Notes: generated by a model from the letters alone, not told the origin. DNA of 64,000 nt from JBBCJR01 sp037190805 (GCA_037190805.1 JBBCJR010000005.1:62001-126000); one strand, 5' to 3'; positions 18,109 to 27,447 are shown, counted from the first letter of the stretch. Numbers and translations are program-made.

Positions 18109-18181
18109 CGAGGGGCCGTTTCACAGAGGGTGGAAGGGTGGCGAAACGGCTTCGCCGGGTCAAATCGAATATCCCGATGAT

Positions 18182-18200
18182 TGATAGGAGCTGTCTATCA
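18182..18200. promoter_or_regulatory. LysR-type operator ATAG-N7-CTAT upstream of fdsG
   Basis: TGATAG (18182-18187) and CTATCA (18195-18200) form a perfect 6-bp dyad around GAGCTGT. It contains the T-N11-A core (T18185, A18197) expected for LysR proteins and matches the ATAG-N7-CTAT form described for OxyR half-sites. It lies 73 bases upstream of fdsG and overlaps the regulator's stop codon. Confidence 0.65.
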
Positions 18201-19091
18201 CAGAGCATAGGGATGCGGCAGACGCAGCAGGCGCGCGGCGGCGAGGATGGCGCTGGGCAGAGGTCCCATCAGGTCACGATGCGACAGGATCAGCCCCACC
18301 CGGCTGGGGGCGATGGGTCGGGTGAAGGGCCGGATGCGCGCGAAGGCCAGATCCGGCAGCAGGGTGACATAGCTGTCCGGCATGATCGTCGCGCACTGGC
18401 CGGTCTGAACCATGGCCAGCAGCGAGACGTAGGAATCAGCCAGCACCACCGGACACGGCGCCAGCCCCCGCTCCGCCAGCCGCGCGTCGAGGATGCGCCG
18501 ATTCTGCATCCCTTGATGCAGCAGGCACAAGGGATGCGACAGCGCATCCTCCCAGCTGACCGCGCCTGCGCTCCAGCCCGCCGGAGCGACATAGACATAA
18601 TGTTCGGCGTAGAGCGGCACCGCCAGCACCCCGGTCGGGGGCTCATGATCGAGATAGGTCAGCCCGGCGTCGAGCTCGAACGCATCCAGCTTCGCTTCGA
18701 TCTCGCGCGAGGTGAGCGAGGATATTCGTACCGTCAGCCCCGGACAGGCACTGAGCAGCGCGCCGACGACATGGCCCGTGACCGGCAGCGATGCCGGAAT
18801 GGCGCCCAGCCGCAGTTCGCCCGACAGCGGCCGCCCGACCGCTTCCAGCGACTGCGCGATGCCTTCATGCGCGGCGAGCAGCTGGCGCGCCCAGGGGAGC
18901 ACCGCCTCCCCCTCCGGCGTGAGGCCGAGATAGCGACGCCCGCGCATAACCAGCCGGCGTCCAAGCTGCGCTTCCAGCGCGCCGATGCCGGCCGACAGGG
19001 TGGGCTGGGTGACGCCGCACTGCTCGGCCGCGCGGCGGAAATGCTCCTCGCGCGCCAGGGCCACGAAATAGCGGAGAAGCCGAATCTGCAT
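18198..19091 (-). CDS. LysR-family regulator, likely of the fds operon
   Basis: The 297-residue protein starts at ATG 19091 (MQIRLLRYFVALAREEHF) and has a normal LysR helix-turn-helix (RAAEQCGVTQPTLSAGIGALEAQLG) and a periplasmic-binding-like effector domain. A further 16 residues upstream are possible but lie before the conserved N-terminus. It runs in the same direction as fdsGBAD and directly precedes it. LysR regulators next to fds operons are known to respond to formate in other bacteria; here that is inferred from position. Confidence 0.85.
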   Translation of the reverse strand: MQIRLLRYFVALAREEHFRRAAEQCGVTQPTLSAGIGALEAQLGRRLVMRGRRYLGLTPEGEAVLPWARQLLAAHEGIAQSLEAVGRPLSGELRLGAIPASLPVTGHVVGALLSACPGLTVRISSLTSREIEAKLDAFELDAGLTYLDHEPPTGVLAVPLYAEHYVYVAPAGWSAGAVSWEDALSHPLCLLHQGMQNRRILDARLAERGLAPCPVVLADSYVSLLAMVQTGQCATIMPDSYVTLLPDLAFARIRPFTRPIAPSRVGLILSHRDLMGPLPSAILAAARLLRLPHPYAL

Positions 19092-19234
19092 CGTGCCGTT
19101 ATCCGCCGCCCCGCCGCCCGACACCAGAGCCGCCGTCACGCTTCGCCCACGACAGCTTGATGACAGGACAAAGCTGCGATCACGAAATGCGCCGGTTAGG
19201 CGTCAGACCGCCCCATCGAACTGATTTATGCGCT

Positions 19235-19289
19235 GATTGGACTTCCACCATATTCCCCCGGCTGTGATCTTTCGATGAGCTGTCCAATC
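19235..19289. promoter_or_regulatory. Spaced inverted repeat GATTGGAC ... GTCCAATC
   Basis: Perfect 8-bp arms at 19235-19242 and 19282-19289, 39 bases apart, lie in the 249-bp region between the LysR gene and the divergent flavoprotein gene. They could hold two half-sites for a regulator of the divergent promoters. The right arm extends to GTCCAATCCG, a decamer that recurs at 60995. Confidence 0.35.
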
Positions 19290-19340
19290 CGCTAGAAGTC
19301 GTGCAACGCTCCGGCGAGAGGGGCCCCGGATGGGAGAGAG

Positions 19341-21278
19341 ATGATGTCAGGCAAGAGCAGCGACCGCGATCTGGGCATGAACCAGCCGATCGGACGGCGC
19401 GATTTTCTGCAAGGCGCCGCGATGACCATGGTCGCTGCCGGCGCCCTGTCGCCCGAACTGGCCGCCGCTGCCGCTGCCGAAGTCGCGGCGCAGGACCGGC
19501 CGGGCTATTACCCGCCCCTGCTGAACGGCATGCGCGGCAGCCATGACGGCTCGTTCGAGGCGGCCCACGAGATCCGCGACAATGGCCGGCTGGACGCGCG
19601 CGCCACGGACACGGGCGAGGTCTATGACCTGGTTGTCGTGGGCGGCGGCATCTCCGGCCTGTCGGCGGCGCATTATTACCGCGCCCAGGCCGGACGGGCG
19701 GTGAAGATCCTCGTCCTCGACAATCATGACGATTTCGGCGGTCACGCCAAGCGGAACGAGTTCAACGTCGATGGCAAGATGATGCTGCTGAATGGCGGCA
19801 CGGTCAGCATCGAAAGCCCGGTACCGTTCAGCCCCGTCGCCGACGGGATGATGAAGATGCTCGGCATCTATCCCGACGAACTCGCCAAGACGGACAATCC
19901 CGGCTTCTACCGCGACCAGGGTCTGGGTTCGGCGACCTTCTTCGACAAGGAGACGTTCGGCGCCGACAAGCTGGTGATGAGCCCACCCCGGCGGCGCGGC
20001 GAGGGTGGACCGGACGTCGCGGGCTATCAGAAATTCCTGGCGGAAAGCCCCCTGTCGGACGCCGTCAGGCGCGACATCCTGGCGATCGAGACCGGCGACA
20101 TCGACTATCTGCCGGGCCTGACATCGGCGGAGAAGAAGGATCGGCTGTCGCGGATGAGCTATGCCGATTTCCTGACCAACCACGTCAAGGTCGACCCCGG
20201 CACCATCACCTATTATCTCCACCGCACCGACGGCCTGTGGGGTTGCGGCATCGACGGCGTGTCGGCGCTCGACTGCTGGGGCAGCGGCCTGCCGGGCTTC
20301 CAGGGCCTGAAGCTGGAACCGGGCGCGACGCCCCGCATGGGCTATACGCCGGGCGGCTATGCGGCGACGGGCGGCTCCTATCATTATCATTTCCCGGACG
20401 GGAACGCCTCGATCGCCCGTTTGCTGGTGCGCAACCTGATCCCGGCGGCGATGCCGGGCAATTCGGTGACCGACGTCGTCACGGCGCGCGCGGATTATTC
20501 CAAGCTCGACCGGCCGGGCCAGGATGTCCGCATCCGGCTGTCCAGCATCGTCGGCCGCGTTGCCAATCTGGGCAATCCCGCGGGGAAGGACGGGGTCGTC
20601 GTCACCTATCTGCGCGGCGGCAAGACCTTGTCCGTGCGCGCCCGCCACTGCGTCCTGGCAAGCTGGAACATGATGATCCCCTATCTGTGCCCGGAACTGC
20701 CCGAAGCGCAGAAGACGGCGCTCCATTATCTGGCGAAGACGCCGCTGGTCTATACCAACGTCGCGCTCAGGAACTGGCATGCCTTCAAGAAACTGGGCGT
20801 TTCAAGCGTTTCCACGCCCGGCGGCTACCACACCAGCTTCAGCCTCAGCCCGTCGCAGGCGCTGGGCGGCTATGCCACCTCTAATTCGCCCGACGAACCG
20901 ATCACCATCCGCATGACCCGCACGCCCGCATCCCCCGGCCTGCCGGAGCGCGAGCAGCACAAGATCGGCCGTATGGAACTGCTCCAGACCCCGTTCGAAA
21001 CGTTCGAGCGCGCCGTGCGCGACCAGCTTGCCCGCGCCCTGGGCGCCGGCGGGTTCGATCCGGCGCGCGACATCGCCGCGATCACCGTCAACCGCTGGCC
21101 GCACGGTTACGCGCCGGAATATAACTCGCTGATCGACCCGGACGAGGGACTGCCGATCAAGGCCGCTCGCGCACGCTTTGGCGCCATCGCCATCGCCAAT
21201 TCCGACAGCGGCGGCGGCGCTTATACCGACATCGCGATCGACATGGCGCATCGCGCGGTCGGCGAACTGCTGGGCTGA
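19341..21278 (+). CDS. Tat-exported FAD-dependent oxidoreductase, spermidine dehydrogenase (SpdH)-like, copy 1
   Basis: The 645-residue protein starts at ATG 19341 after GGGAGAGAG. A twin-arginine signal (GRRDFLQG, residues 18-25) is followed by MRGSHDGSFEAAHEIRD, the FAD site VVVGGGISGLSAAH near residue 97, and NHDDFGGHAKRNEF. The C-terminal NRWPHGY-IAIANSDSGGGAYTD block is also typical. This layout matches the periplasmic spermidine dehydrogenase of Pseudomonas aeruginosa, which cleaves polyamines. The true substrate here is unproven. A paralog lies at 61.7-63.7 kb. The glycerophosphodiesterase gene follows 80 bases later. Confidence 0.8.
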   Translation: MMSGKSSDRDLGMNQPIGRRDFLQGAAMTMVAAGALSPELAAAAAAEVAAQDRPGYYPPLLNGMRGSHDGSFEAAHEIRDNGRLDARATDTGEVYDLVVVGGGISGLSAAHYYRAQAGRAVKILVLDNHDDFGGHAKRNEFNVDGKMMLLNGGTVSIESPVPFSPVADGMMKMLGIYPDELAKTDNPGFYRDQGLGSATFFDKETFGADKLVMSPPRRRGEGGPDVAGYQKFLAESPLSDAVRRDILAIETGDIDYLPGLTSAEKKDRLSRMSYADFLTNHVKVDPGTITYYLHRTDGLWGCGIDGVSALDCWGSGLPGFQGLKLEPGATPRMGYTPGGYAATGGSYHYHFPDGNASIARLLVRNLIPAAMPGNSVTDVVTARADYSKLDRPGQDVRIRLSSIVGRVANLGNPAGKDGVVVTYLRGGKTLSVRARHCVLASWNMMIPYLCPELPEAQKTALHYLAKTPLVYTNVALRNWHAFKKLGVSSVSTPGGYHTSFSLSPSQALGGYATSNSPDEPITIRMTRTPASPGLPEREQHKIGRMELLQTPFETFERAVRDQLARALGAGGFDPARDIAAITVNRWPHGYAPEYNSLIDPDEGLPIKAARARFGAIAIANSDSGGGAYTDIAIDMAHRAVGELLG

Positions 21279-21358
21279 GGCCATCGCTCCATCCGCTCAT
21301 GTCACGGCTCTGACGCACGGCCCGCCTAGCGGCAGGTGAGACGCGAGAGGAGCCGGAC

Positions 21359-22507
21359 ATGGCGGCCATGGAAGATCGACAGACACCGCCGCCGGCCCTT
21401 TCGCGGCGCGGATTGATCGGCGGCGCGACGGCGATGATGCTAGCCGGCATGGCGATGACGGCGCGAGGGGGACCAGCATTGGCGACAGCGGCAGCGAAAC
21501 CCCTCCTTTTCGCCCATCGCGGCGCATCCGCCCTGCGGCCCGAACATACGCTGGCCGCCTATGCCCGAGCGATCGCGGATGGCGCGGATTATATCGAGCC
21601 CGATCTGGTGATGACCCGCGATGGGATTCTGATCGCCCGGCATGAAAACAACATCGCCGACACCACCGATGTCGCCCGTCGCCCTGACTTCGCCGCCCGC
21701 CGCACGACGAAGACCATCGACGGGCATGAGCAGACCGGCTGGTTCGTCGAGGATTTCAACCTGTCCGAGCTGAAGACCCTGCGCGCCGTCGAGCGGCTGG
21801 GCGCGATCCGCCCCGAGAGCCAAAGCCATGACGGCGCGTTCGACATCCCGACCTTTGACGAGATCATCGACCTGGTCGCGGCCGAGTCGGCCGCCCGCGG
21901 ACGCGACATCGGGCTGGTGCCCGAACTCAAACATTCCACCTATTTCGCTGGTATCGGCCTGCCGCTGGAGACACGGTTCGTCCGGACTCTTGCGGCCCAC
22001 AGCTATACCCGCCGGGCGCCGGTGGAGGTGCAATCGTTCGAGGTCGCCAATCTGAAAGCGTTGCGCCGGACGCTCGGGCGCCCAGCCAATATTCGCCTGA
22101 TGCAGCTGATCGACGACGACGCGCGGCAGCCGGCCGACATCGCCGCCGCCGGGGGCGACACGACCTATGGGGTCATGACCACGCCCACCGGCCTCGTCGA
22201 AATTGCCACCTATGCCGATGTGGTGGCGCCCAACATGCGCCGCGTGATCCCGCTGGGCGCTGACGGACGGCTGGCCGCGCCGCTTTCCATCGTCGCCGAT
22301 GCCCATGCCGCCGGCCTTCTGGTCCGGGTCTGGACGTTCCGGCCGGAAAACCGCTTCCTCGCCGCCGACTTCCGCGACGATGCCGGACCGGATGCGCGTA
22401 ATCCCGCCGGATCGATCGCCGAAATCCGGCGCTATCTGGATACCCGCATCGACGGCTTCTTCACCGACGATCCAGCACTGGGACGCGCGGCCATCGACGG
22501 CCGCTGA
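21359..22507 (+). CDS. Glycerophosphodiester phosphodiesterase, Tat-exported
   Basis: The 382-residue enzyme hydrolyses glycerophosphodiesters to glycerol 3-phosphate. The GDPD motifs are AHRGASALRPEHT (start of the barrel), YIEPDLVMTRDG and ARHENNI, with VPELKH further on. SRRGLIGGATAMMLAG near the N-terminus is a twin-arginine signal, so it acts in the periplasm. ATG 21359 has GAGAGGAG upstream. It may release phosphate-containing nutrients for the Pit system, but no direct link is visible. Confidence 0.9.
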   Translation: MAAMEDRQTPPPALSRRGLIGGATAMMLAGMAMTARGGPALATAAAKPLLFAHRGASALRPEHTLAAYARAIADGADYIEPDLVMTRDGILIARHENNIADTTDVARRPDFAARRTTKTIDGHEQTGWFVEDFNLSELKTLRAVERLGAIRPESQSHDGAFDIPTFDEIIDLVAAESAARGRDIGLVPELKHSTYFAGIGLPLETRFVRTLAAHSYTRRAPVEVQSFEVANLKALRRTLGRPANIRLMQLIDDDARQPADIAAAGGDTTYGVMTTPTGLVEIATYADVVAPNMRRVIPLGADGRLAAPLSIVADAHAAGLLVRVWTFRPENRFLAADFRDDAGPDARNPAGSIAEIRRYLDTRIDGFFTDDPALGRAAIDGR

Positions 22508-22711
22508 CCCCTCAGGCCAGTCATTATCGAGCGATGGCCTGGCTTCAAAAGAGGGGCACCGCTCCACCTTCGCAGGGGGGCGTTGCATCTGTCGCACGAT
22601 CGGCTCACTCTGGCGCTCGCGCGTCGTGGCGGGGGCGGCGGCGGGGGATGTCCTGTTTGAACGGCGGGCTTGTCCTCATGATCCCCGTGCAATTCGACGG
22701 AGGATGCCTTG

Positions 22712-23113
22712 ATGAGCGGATTCGACCTGGGCCCTTATGCGCCCCGCCTTCTCTCCGTGTTGCGTATCATGACCGGTCTGCTGTTCCTCCAGCATGGACT
22801 GGTGAAATTGTTCGGCTTTCCCACCGGCACGCCGCCGGTCCCCTTGATGGGCCTTTCGGGACTGGCCGGCATTCTGGAACTGGTGGGCGGCGCACTCATC
22901 ATCATTGGCCTGTTCACCCGCTGCACCGCCTTCATCCTGTCGGGCATGATGGCCGTGGCCTATTTCATGGCCCATGCGGGCGAGAGCTTCTACCCGATCA
23001 TCAATCGGGGCGAGCTGGCGATCATGTACTGCTTCGTCTTCCTCTACTTCGCCGCTGCCGGAGCAGGGCCGTGGAGCATCGACGCGCAGCGCGGACGCAC
23101 AGCAGCGAACTGA
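22712..23113 (+). CDS. DoxX-family membrane protein
   Basis: The 133-residue protein has four membrane helices: RIMTGLLFLQHGLVKL, then GLAGILELVGGALIIIGL, TAFILSGMMAVAYFMAHA and AIMYCFVFLYFAAAGAG. This is the DoxX pattern. ATG 22712 has GGAGG 8 bases upstream; a TTG codon just before it is not needed. DoxX proteins are linked to redox balance, but no specific reaction can be assigned. It converges on cstA with a 10-base gap. Confidence 0.85.
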   Translation: MSGFDLGPYAPRLLSVLRIMTGLLFLQHGLVKLFGFPTGTPPVPLMGLSGLAGILELVGGALIIIGLFTRCTAFILSGMMAVAYFMAHAGESFYPIINRGELAIMYCFVFLYFAAAGAGPWSIDAQRGRTAAN

Positions 23114-23123
23114 CGCCCAGGGG

Positions 23124-25175
23124 TCAGCCGGCGGCGGGGCTCAGCTCCGCCGTCGTCTCCCCGTCGGCCTGGTAGGCGGCCAGGCAGGCGCGAATGGCGA
23201 AGGCCAGCGACGCCAGAACGACGCCCATGAACAGGACACAGAGCGCCGCATCGACCCGGTCGTTGAAGACGATCCGGGCCATGTCCGCCATCGACTTCGC
23301 CGGCGCCAGCACCTCGCCGCGTTGAAGCGCGTCCGAGAACAGCCTGGCATGGGACAGGAAACCGACGCGAGGGTCCGCCGACGCCAGTTTCTGCCAGCCG
23401 GCGGTCATCGTGCACAGCACCAGCCACCCGGCCGGCACCATCGTCACCCAGGCGAAGCGGTGGCGCTTCATCCGGAACAGCACGACCGTCCCCAGCATCA
23501 GCGCGACCGCCGCCAGCATCTGGTTCGAGATGCCGAACAGCGGCCATAGCGTGTTGACGCCGCCCAGCGGGTCCGTGACGCCCTGGTGCAGGAAAAAGCC
23601 CCAGCAGGCGACGCATAGCGCCGTCGCGACCAGCCCCGGCACCAGCGCCGAAGTGTCGCGGAAGGGCGGTGCCACCAGGCCGATCAGGTCCTGAAGCATG
23701 AACCGTCCAGCCCGCGTGCCGGCATCCACAGCGGTGAGGATGAACAGCGCCTCGAACAATATGGCGAAATGATACCAGAACGCCTTCATCGCCTGCCCGC
23801 CGATCAGATGGCTGAAAATCTCGGCCATCGCCACGGCCAGCGTCGGTGCGCCGCCGGTGCGAGAGATGATCGTATGCTCACCGACGTCGCGCGCGGTCTG
23901 GCTGATCGTCTCGGCGCTGATCGGAAAGCCCATCTGGGTGACGGCGGCGGCGGCGCTTTCAGGCGTCGTGCCGATCACGGCGGCCGGGCTGTTCATGGTG
24001 AAATAGACGCCGGGGTCGAGGATCGATGCGCCCACCAGCGCGATCACCGCGACGAAGCTTTCCATCAGCATCGCGCCATAGCCGATGAACCTTGCATCGA
24101 TCTCGTTATCGATCAGCTTGGGCGTGGTGCCGGACGCGATCAGGGCGTGAAAGCCCGACACGGCCCCGCAGGCGATGGTAATGAACAGGAACGGGAACAG
24201 ACTGCCCGACCACACCGGCCCGCTGCCGTCGATGAAGGGCGAGATCGCGGGCATCCTGAGCGGCGGCGCCATGATCGCGATGCCGATCGCCAGGGCGACG
24301 ATGGCCCCGATCTTGAGAAAGGTCGACAGATAGTCGCGCGGGGCGAGCAGCAGCCATACCGGCAGCACCGACGCGACCGCGCCATAGCCGATCAGGATCC
24401 AGGCCAGTTGCAGCGGCGTCAGGGTGAACAGCGGCGCCAGCGTCGGCGAGGCGGCGACATGCTGGCCATAGACGATGGCGAGGACCAGACCGACGAGGCC
24501 GATCACCGACATCTCGCCCACCCGCCCCGGCCGGATGAAGCGGGCGTAAAGGCCCATGAGGATGGCCAGCGGCATGGTCGCCGCGACGGTGAACAGGCCC
24601 CACGGGCTTTCGGCCAGCGCCTTGACGACGATGAGGGCGAGGACGGCCAGGATGATGACCATGATCATGAATGCGCCGAACAGGGCCACGATGCCCGCCG
24701 CGCGGCCCATCTCCATGCGGATGAGTTCGCCCAGCGAGCGGCCGTCACGCCGCATCGAGATGAACAGGATGATGAAATCCTGCACCGCGCCGGCAAGCAC
24801 GACCCCGAACAGGATCCACAACATGCCCGGCAGATAGCCCATCTGCGCCGCCAGCACCGGCCCGACCAGCGGCCCCGCCCCGGCGATCGCCGCGAAATGA
24901 TGACCGAACAGCACATGTCGGTTGGTCGGCACATAATCCAGGCCGTCGTTGCGGCGATGAGCCGGCGTCGGCCGCGCCGCATCGAGCCCGAAGACCTGAC
25001 GGGCAAGATAGCGGCTGTAATAGCGATAGCCGATCAGATGGACGGAGATGGCGGCGGTGACGATCCACAGGGCGCTGATCTGCTCTCCGCGCGCGGTCGC
25101 GACGACGCCCAGCGCCAGCGCGCCAAGCACCCCCAGCGCCGCCCACGGGCCATGCCGCATCACCAGTGCCGTCAT
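23124..25175 (-). CDS. cstA: Carbon starvation protein CstA (peptide/pyruvate transporter)
   Basis: The 683-residue inner-membrane protein starts at ATG 25175 after GGGGGAGGATCGCG. The conserved CstA blocks HRRNDGLDYVPTNRHVLFGHHFAAIAGAGPLVGPVLA (given here as a block, residues about 75-112), VVLAGAVQDF and GFHALIASGTTPKL are present. CstA proteins import peptides or pyruvate during carbon limitation. The small partner YbdD is not next to it. The 107-bp region to the divergent exported protein carries its promoter. Confidence 0.92.
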   Translation of the reverse strand: MTALVMRHGPWAALGVLGALALGVVATARGEQISALWIVTAAISVHLIGYRYYSRYLARQVFGLDAARPTPAHRRNDGLDYVPTNRHVLFGHHFAAIAGAGPLVGPVLAAQMGYLPGMLWILFGVVLAGAVQDFIILFISMRRDGRSLGELIRMEMGRAAGIVALFGAFMIMVIILAVLALIVVKALAESPWGLFTVAATMPLAILMGLYARFIRPGRVGEMSVIGLVGLVLAIVYGQHVAASPTLAPLFTLTPLQLAWILIGYGAVASVLPVWLLLAPRDYLSTFLKIGAIVALAIGIAIMAPPLRMPAISPFIDGSGPVWSGSLFPFLFITIACGAVSGFHALIASGTTPKLIDNEIDARFIGYGAMLMESFVAVIALVGASILDPGVYFTMNSPAAVIGTTPESAAAAVTQMGFPISAETISQTARDVGEHTIISRTGGAPTLAVAMAEIFSHLIGGQAMKAFWYHFAILFEALFILTAVDAGTRAGRFMLQDLIGLVAPPFRDTSALVPGLVATALCVACWGFFLHQGVTDPLGGVNTLWPLFGISNQMLAAVALMLGTVVLFRMKRHRFAWVTMVPAGWLVLCTMTAGWQKLASADPRVGFLSHARLFSDALQRGEVLAPAKSMADMARIVFNDRVDAALCVLFMGVVLASLAFAIRACLAAYQADGETTAELSPAAG

Positions 25176-25282
25176 TCGCGATCCTCCCCCGCCCCGTTCA
25201 TGCGGCGTCTTACTTTGCCGGCATATCATGGCCGATGGTCACGTCACGCCATCGAAAGCCGGCATCCGCCAATATCGCCATC

Positions 25283-25723
25283 ATGAGCCAATCGTCCATG
25301 CGCCTTGCTCTTCTCTTCCTCGTCATGGTCGCCGCGCCGGCGCTTGCCGCCGACAGCGATACCGATACGCCCCGCCGGGTCGAAATCACCGTCTATGGCA
25401 GCGATCCGTGCCCCGAATCCCGCGATGGCGAAATCGTCGTCTGTGCTCGCGAACCGGAGGAGGAACGCTACCGGATTCCGAAAAAGTTGCGCGAGAAGCC
25501 CGTCGACGAGGCGGAGACTCAGACCGGCACCAGCCGCGCCCGCTCGATGGACGAAGCCGCGCGGTCCACCATGCCCAACAGCTGTTCGCCAGTCGGCAGC
25601 GGCGGCCAGAGCGGCTGCACCGCTGAAATGATGCGCGCCTGGCGCGAAGCCCGGCGGGCGATGGCGGCCGAGGCCGACGCACAGGCCCGCGCCGAACGCG
25701 AGGCGGCCGACGACATCCCCTAA
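25283..25723 (+). CDS. Exported hypothetical protein of a sphingomonad family
   Basis: The product has 146 residues from ATG 25283 (or ATG 25298, five codons later). It has a signal peptide (MRLALLFLVMVAAPALAA) and a motif DGEIVVCAREPEEERYRIPK followed by Leu-Arg, which I associate with short exported proteins common in sphingomonads. Four cysteines remain in the mature chain, and the C-terminal 40 residues form a charged Ala/Arg/Glu helix. No function is known. No clear ribosome binding site is visible. Confidence 0.7.
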   Translation: MSQSSMRLALLFLVMVAAPALAADSDTDTPRRVEITVYGSDPCPESRDGEIVVCAREPEEERYRIPKKLREKPVDEAETQTGTSRARSMDEAARSTMPNSCSPVGSGGQSGCTAEMMRAWREARRAMAAEADAQARAEREAADDIP

Positions 25724-25756
25724 GCAGGGTTGGGCATCGGGTCCGATCGAGCGCCT

Positions 25757-26107
25757 TCAAGCAAGGATGAGTTCCGCTGCCGGCCAGCGACCGAGAAAGG
25801 CGACCATCCCCTCACCGTCCACACCGTCGATCAGATCGGCGGGGGTCAGGTTGCTCGCGGCAAGTCCGGTCTGGCAGGCGCTGATCGCCACGCCCAAGTC
25901 CCGGGCGACGTCGAACAGTTCGGGCATCGTCGCCAGTCCGGGCGCGGCGGGCCAGTCACCCTCCCGCCTCAGCGCCGCGACCGCCGGACCATGAAAGAAC
26001 ATCGCCGCGCCGCGTCCCAGCGCCCCCGCAGCAGCAGCCAGAGTCAGCGCGGCGTGAAGGCGACCCGGCGCCGCCTCGCTGACGACGATGGCAAGCGGCC
26101 GGCTCAT
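25757..26107 (-). CDS. DsrE-family protein
   Basis: The 116-residue cytoplasmic protein has the DsrE/F-like fold pattern: an N-terminal LAIVVSEA strand, a central helix, and AISACQTGLAASNL, with the cysteine at the usual position. The start overlaps the stop of the upstream MoeB/ThiF-like gene by 4 bases (ATGA). DsrE proteins carry persulfides in some organisms. Here it may serve sulfur transfer with the E1-like enzyme, but that is only a guess from the operon. Confidence 0.7.
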   Translation of the reverse strand: MSRPLAIVVSEAAPGRLHAALTLAAAAGALGRGAAMFFHGPAVAALRREGDWPAAPGLATMPELFDVARDLGVAISACQTGLAASNLTPADLIDGVDGEGMVAFLGRWPAAELILA

Positions 26108-26859
26108 CGCGTCCCACAGGCCGGGCAGGCCGGGTCCTTGGCGAGCATGACGGTGCGAACCCGAAAGCCGAGCGCATCGATCAGCATCAGACGACCGGCG
26201 CTGTCCTCGCCGAAGCCGGTGATCTGACGAATCACCTCAAGCGCTTGGAACGCGCCCAGAACGCCGGTCAGCGCGCCCAACACACCCTGGTCGGCACAGC
26301 TGATGTCCGGCCGGCCGGGGTCATTGCCGACGAAGCAGCGATAGCAGGGCAAATCCGCCTCATGCCCCCGAAACACGCCGAGCTGACCCTCGAACGATCC
26401 GACCGCCGCCGACACCAAGGGCACCCGCAACATCAGCGCCGCATCGGCGACGGCAAGCCGGGTGGCGAAATTGTCGGATCCATCGGCGATCACGTCCGCG
26501 CCCGTCAGCAGCGCGGACGCGTTTTCCGGCGTGATACGCTGGGTGACGGGGGTGACCCGGACGTCGGGGTTGAGCGCCGCGACCCGCTCCGCCGCCACAA
26601 TCGCCTTGCGTCGCCCGACATCGGCGGTAGCGAACAAGGTCTGGCGCTGGAGGTTGGAAAGCGACACGACGTCATCGTCGATCACCGTCAGCCGGCCGAC
26701 ACCCGCTGCCGCCAGATACTGAATCGACGGGCTACCAAGGCCGCCGGCGCCGACCACCGCGACATGGCTGTCCAGCAAACGCCGCTGGCCGGCGCCGCCC
26801 ACCTCCTTCAGGACGATATGCCGGGCGTAACGATCGAGCTGGTCGTCGCCGAGCGTCAC
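26104..26859 (-). CDS. moeB: E1-like adenylyltransferase of the MoeB/ThiF/HesA family
   Basis: The 251-residue protein begins with the classic RYARHIVLKEVGGAGQRRLL and the ATP site VVGAGGLGSPSIQYLAAAG. ADVIADGSDNFATR and two zinc-binding CxxC pairs (CYRC, CPAC) follow. It activates the C-terminus of a sulfur-carrier protein such as MoaD or ThiS. Which one cannot be told from sequence alone; with a molybdoenzyme (formate dehydrogenase) in the window MoaD is plausible. It overlaps dut by 4 bases. Confidence 0.85.
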   Translation of the reverse strand: MTLGDDQLDRYARHIVLKEVGGAGQRRLLDSHVAVVGAGGLGSPSIQYLAAAGVGRLTVIDDDVVSLSNLQRQTLFATADVGRRKAIVAAERVAALNPDVRVTPVTQRITPENASALLTGADVIADGSDNFATRLAVADAALMLRVPLVSAAVGSFEGQLGVFRGHEADLPCYRCFVGNDPGRPDISCADQGVLGALTGVLGAFQALEVIRQITGFGEDSAGRLMLIDALGFRVRTVMLAKDPACPACGTR

Positions 26860-27302
26860 CGGCCGGTCGAGCCGAAGCCGCCCGCCCCGCGCGCCGTCTC
26901 GTCCAGATCGGCGACCGCCGCGAAGTCGGCGCGCTGGACGGCCGCAGGGACCAGCTGGGCGATGCGTTCGCCCCGCACCACCTCGAACGGGTCGGCGCCG
27001 AGATTGGCGAGGATCACCTTCACCTCGCCGCGATAGTCGGCATCGATGGTGCCGGGCGAATTGAGGCAGGTGATGCCATGCTTCAGCGCCAGTCCCGAGC
27101 GCGGCCGCACCTGCACTTCATAGCCGACGGGAATGGCGATGGCGAAGCCGGTGGCCACGGCATGGCGCGCGCCGGGCGCCAGCGTCATGCTTTCCGCCGC
27201 CACCACGTCGAGGCCGGCGGCATGGGCGGTGGCATAGGCTGGCAGCGGCAACCCCTCGCCATGGGGCAGGCGCTTCAGGCGGATCGTGATCGGACTGGTC
27301 AT
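26856..27302 (-). CDS. dut: dUTP diphosphatase
   Basis: The 148-residue trimeric dUTPase hydrolyses dUTP to dUMP. The five conserved motifs are visible: AGLDVVAAE, RSGLALKHGI, GTIDADYRGEV, RGERIAQLV and the C-terminal RGAGGFGSTGR arm. It overlaps the MoeB-like gene in ATGA. Position near coaBC is conserved in many proteobacteria. Confidence 0.95.
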   Translation of the reverse strand: MTSPITIRLKRLPHGEGLPLPAYATAHAAGLDVVAAESMTLAPGARHAVATGFAIAIPVGYEVQVRPRSGLALKHGITCLNSPGTIDADYRGEVKVILANLGADPFEVVRGERIAQLVPAAVQRADFAAVADLDETARGAGGFGSTGR

Positions 27303-27447
27303 GACGCCCTGATAGCGACAAAGCTTGATCGTTCGCTAGGGTTTGATCCGGCTGACGCCAGACGGCGGCCGCCCCACGCTCTCCCGGCCAGTCACTATCT
27401 CATGGATCAGGCGTGGCCGCCCCGCAGCCCGCCCACAAAGGCCGCCT

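Noticed and set aside
22508..22711. Nested hairpin after the glycerophosphodiesterase gene
   Set aside because: The arms CAGGCCA and TGGCCTG are separated by a long loop and there is no T-run, so I do not call it a terminator.
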